Positions 5,761 to 6,700 of a stretch of DNA of 6,700 nucleotides are shown here, in pieces. This stretch comes from Nitrospirales bacterium. Its GTDB lineage: Bacteria; Nitrospirota; Thermodesulfovibrionia; Thermodesulfovibrionales; Dissulfurispiraceae. The first letter of the stretch is position 1, and every line of letters begins with the position of its first letter. Where the stretch lies: the NCBI GenBank assembly GCA_020846375.1, contig JADLDZ010000042.1, positions 1-6,700 of the forward strand, in the 5' to 3' direction. The notes below the pieces were generated by a model. It had not been told where the DNA came from, did not search any database, and saw nothing but the letters and a program-made list of their open reading frames with translations. The translations under genes and the position numbers were made by a program.

Positions 5761-6700
5761 GCGCATACCCTCGCAGGACACTCAGGAGTGATCCTCTCTC
5801 TCTCCAGGAGTTTTTCCGCAAGCCAGAAGTCGAAGTCCCTGTCCACATGGATCGCAAACTCCTCTTCCATCTCGATATGTCCGATGGATTCCCCGAGGAA
5901 ATTCATGGAGGATACCTTGTCGCGGAGCGACACATAGAGGGCGCCGTTCTCCGCATAGAGGGACTCTTTTTCGAGGCGGAGCTGCCGCTGCTTGAAAAGC
6001 GGTTCCAGGCCGTTGTACCGGTGCTGGTAGTGGAACATCCTGTCCTCGCAAACGGAGATGACGCTGTCGGTCTTGAAGATGAGCAGCGTATCCACCGCCT
6101 CGTCGATATGCGCCGCTTTCTTCAGCGGCGAATTGATATGCGGCATTAACACGATATCCGGGGCGTACCCCTCCTGCTGCACCAGCGTGTCCAGGGCAAA
6201 GAGAATCGAGGGCTCGACAGGGGTATTCGGGGCTGCAAGGCGTTGCGGCCTCAGGACCACCTCGACGCCGCACGAAGCGCAGTAGCGGGCGATGGCGTCG
6301 TCTTCGGTCACCACCGCCATCCTCGCCACGGTTTCCGATTTTTTCACCTCCTCGATGGTGTAGCTGATCATGGGCCTGCCGCTCAGCTCCCGCATCGGAA
6401 GGCAGTTGCCCCGTGCCGGAATGAGGGCGAGGACCCGTGGCATGTCATACTTGAAGCGCTCCCTCACGAAATCCCTCTTGATCTTCCGGCGGGTGGAGAG
6501 GATTTTCCCCATGTTGTTGGTCAGGTTGCTTCCGTGCCTGCGATAGTAGAAAAGGGGAAGATTCACGTTGTATACCTTGAACTTATGGATGAAGCGTATC
6601 CAGAGGTCATAGCCGTCCTGGCAGCGGATCGTTTCGTTGTACCCGTTCAGCTCCTTCAGTGCCGCCACCCGGATCATCGTTCCCGCGCCGTGGGCCGGCA
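5757..6700 (-). CDS. Fusion of GT2 glycosyltransferase C-terminus with a divergent NeuA-like cytidylyltransferase domain (5' part outside window)
   Basis: The frame is open to the right edge, with seven further codons before Met 6677, so the true start lies outside. Numbering from Met 6677: the edge codons and residues 1-55 match the end of a GT2 (GT-A) glycosyltransferase, with GAGTMIR just at the edge, LNGYNE (10-15), CQDGYDLWIRF (19-29) and LPLFYYRRHGSNLT (40-53). After a basic linker (56-78), a cytidylyltransferase fold begins at MPRVLALIPARG (79-90), followed by GRPMISYTIE (100-109), LRPQRLAAP (142-150), INSPL (181-185), ENGALYV (243-249) and HVDRDFDFW (277-285). The CTP-binding loop is five residues shorter than in the neighbouring neuA product: ARG-NCLPMREL lacks GSKG and its Lys. 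LQPTSPL is also altered, to MPHINSPL. It may be weakly active, specific for another sugar, or a non-catalytic partner. Met 79 (6443) could be an internal start, but its nearest SD-like run is about 15 bases away, so the fusion reading is favoured. The stop overlaps the neuB start. Confidence 0.78.
   Translation of the reverse strand, partial: PAHGAGTMIRVAALKELNGYNETIRCQDGYDLWIRFIHKFKVYNVNLPLFYYRRHGSNLTNNMGKILSTRRKIKRDFVRERFKYDMPRVLALIPARGNCLPMRELSGRPMISYTIEEVKKSETVARMAVVTEDDAIARYCASCGVEVVLRPQRLAAPNTPVEPSILFALDTLVQQEGYAPDIVLMPHINSPLKKAAHIDEAVDTLLIFKTDSVISVCEDRMFHYQHRYNGLEPLFKQRQLRLEKESLYAENGALYVSLRDKVSSMNFLGESIGHIEMEEEFAIHVDRDFDFWLAEKLLERERITPECPARVCA
5768..5772 (-). promoter_or_regulatory. 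Ribosome binding site that decides the neuB start
   Basis: The coding strand reads GAGGG, then seven bases, then ATG 5760. The alternative ATG 5766 would be only one base away from this site, and the GTG at 5781 has no purine-rich stretch before it. The site lies inside the last codons of the upstream cytidylyltransferase fusion gene, consistent with coupled translation. Confidence 0.6.

Noticed and set aside
4495..5937. Plus-strand ORF of 480 codons
   Set aside because: It spans the opposite strand of three genes (neuA, neuB and the fusion gene), all with strong family motifs. The translation is His/Arg/Gly-rich with no fold-like pattern, as expected for an antisense shadow.
1..6700. tRNA, rRNA, CRISPR, insertion sequence or attachment-site signals
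   Set aside because: No direct repeat arrays, terminal inverted repeats, transposase motifs or RNA-gene signatures were seen. The window is almost fully filled by tightly packed minus-strand genes.

Overview
The window is a slice of a sugar-biosynthesis and glycosylation operon. Every supported gene lies on the minus strand, so transcription runs from the high-coordinate end to the low end. The content is moderately GC-rich by eye. The gene set (nonulosonic acid synthase, CMP-sugar synthetases, a Maf/DUF115 protein, glycosyltransferases) fits a flagellated bacterium with a surface or flagellin glycosylation island. The taxon cannot be fixed from sequence alone. The style of large fused Maf-TPR proteins would suit a Nitrospirota or deltaproteobacterial-type organism, but that is only a guess.

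Layout in transcription order: (1) 6700-5757, the 3' part of a fusion of a GT2 glycosyltransferase C-terminus with a NeuA-like cytidylyltransferase domain whose nucleotide-binding loop is degenerate; (2) 5760-4765, a NeuB-family nonulosonic acid synthase that overlaps gene 1 by ATGA; (3) 4755-4051, a standard CMP-nonulosonate synthetase with an intact signature; (4) a 116-bp AT-rich spacer that may carry a weak promoter and a 12-codon leader-like ORF; (5) 3934-371, one 1187-residue protein joining a Zn-ribbon class I methyltransferase, a Maf (DUF115) flagellin-glycosyltransferase-like core and a C-terminal TPR array; (6) 337-1, the N-terminus of a probable GT-B-type glycosyltransferase that runs off the window.

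Working model (inference): NeuB condenses a six-carbon 2-acetamido sugar with phosphoenolpyruvate to make a nine-carbon sialic-acid-like sugar (Neu5Ac, legionaminic or pseudaminic type; the enzymes that would decide which are outside the window). The CMP-synthetase activates it, the Maf domain transfers it to a protein acceptor such as flagellin, and the fused methyltransferase may methylate the glycan.

The most striking feature is a run of nine C residues (coding strand) in the linker between the methyltransferase and Maf domains of gene 5. Losing or gaining one C would separate the two activities, and gaining one would place a stop codon directly over a possible GTG restart for the Maf part. 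Homopolymer-driven phase variation is known for maf genes in Campylobacter, which makes this a testable candidate for an on/off glycosylation switch. It is also a place where an assembly error could alter the gene model.
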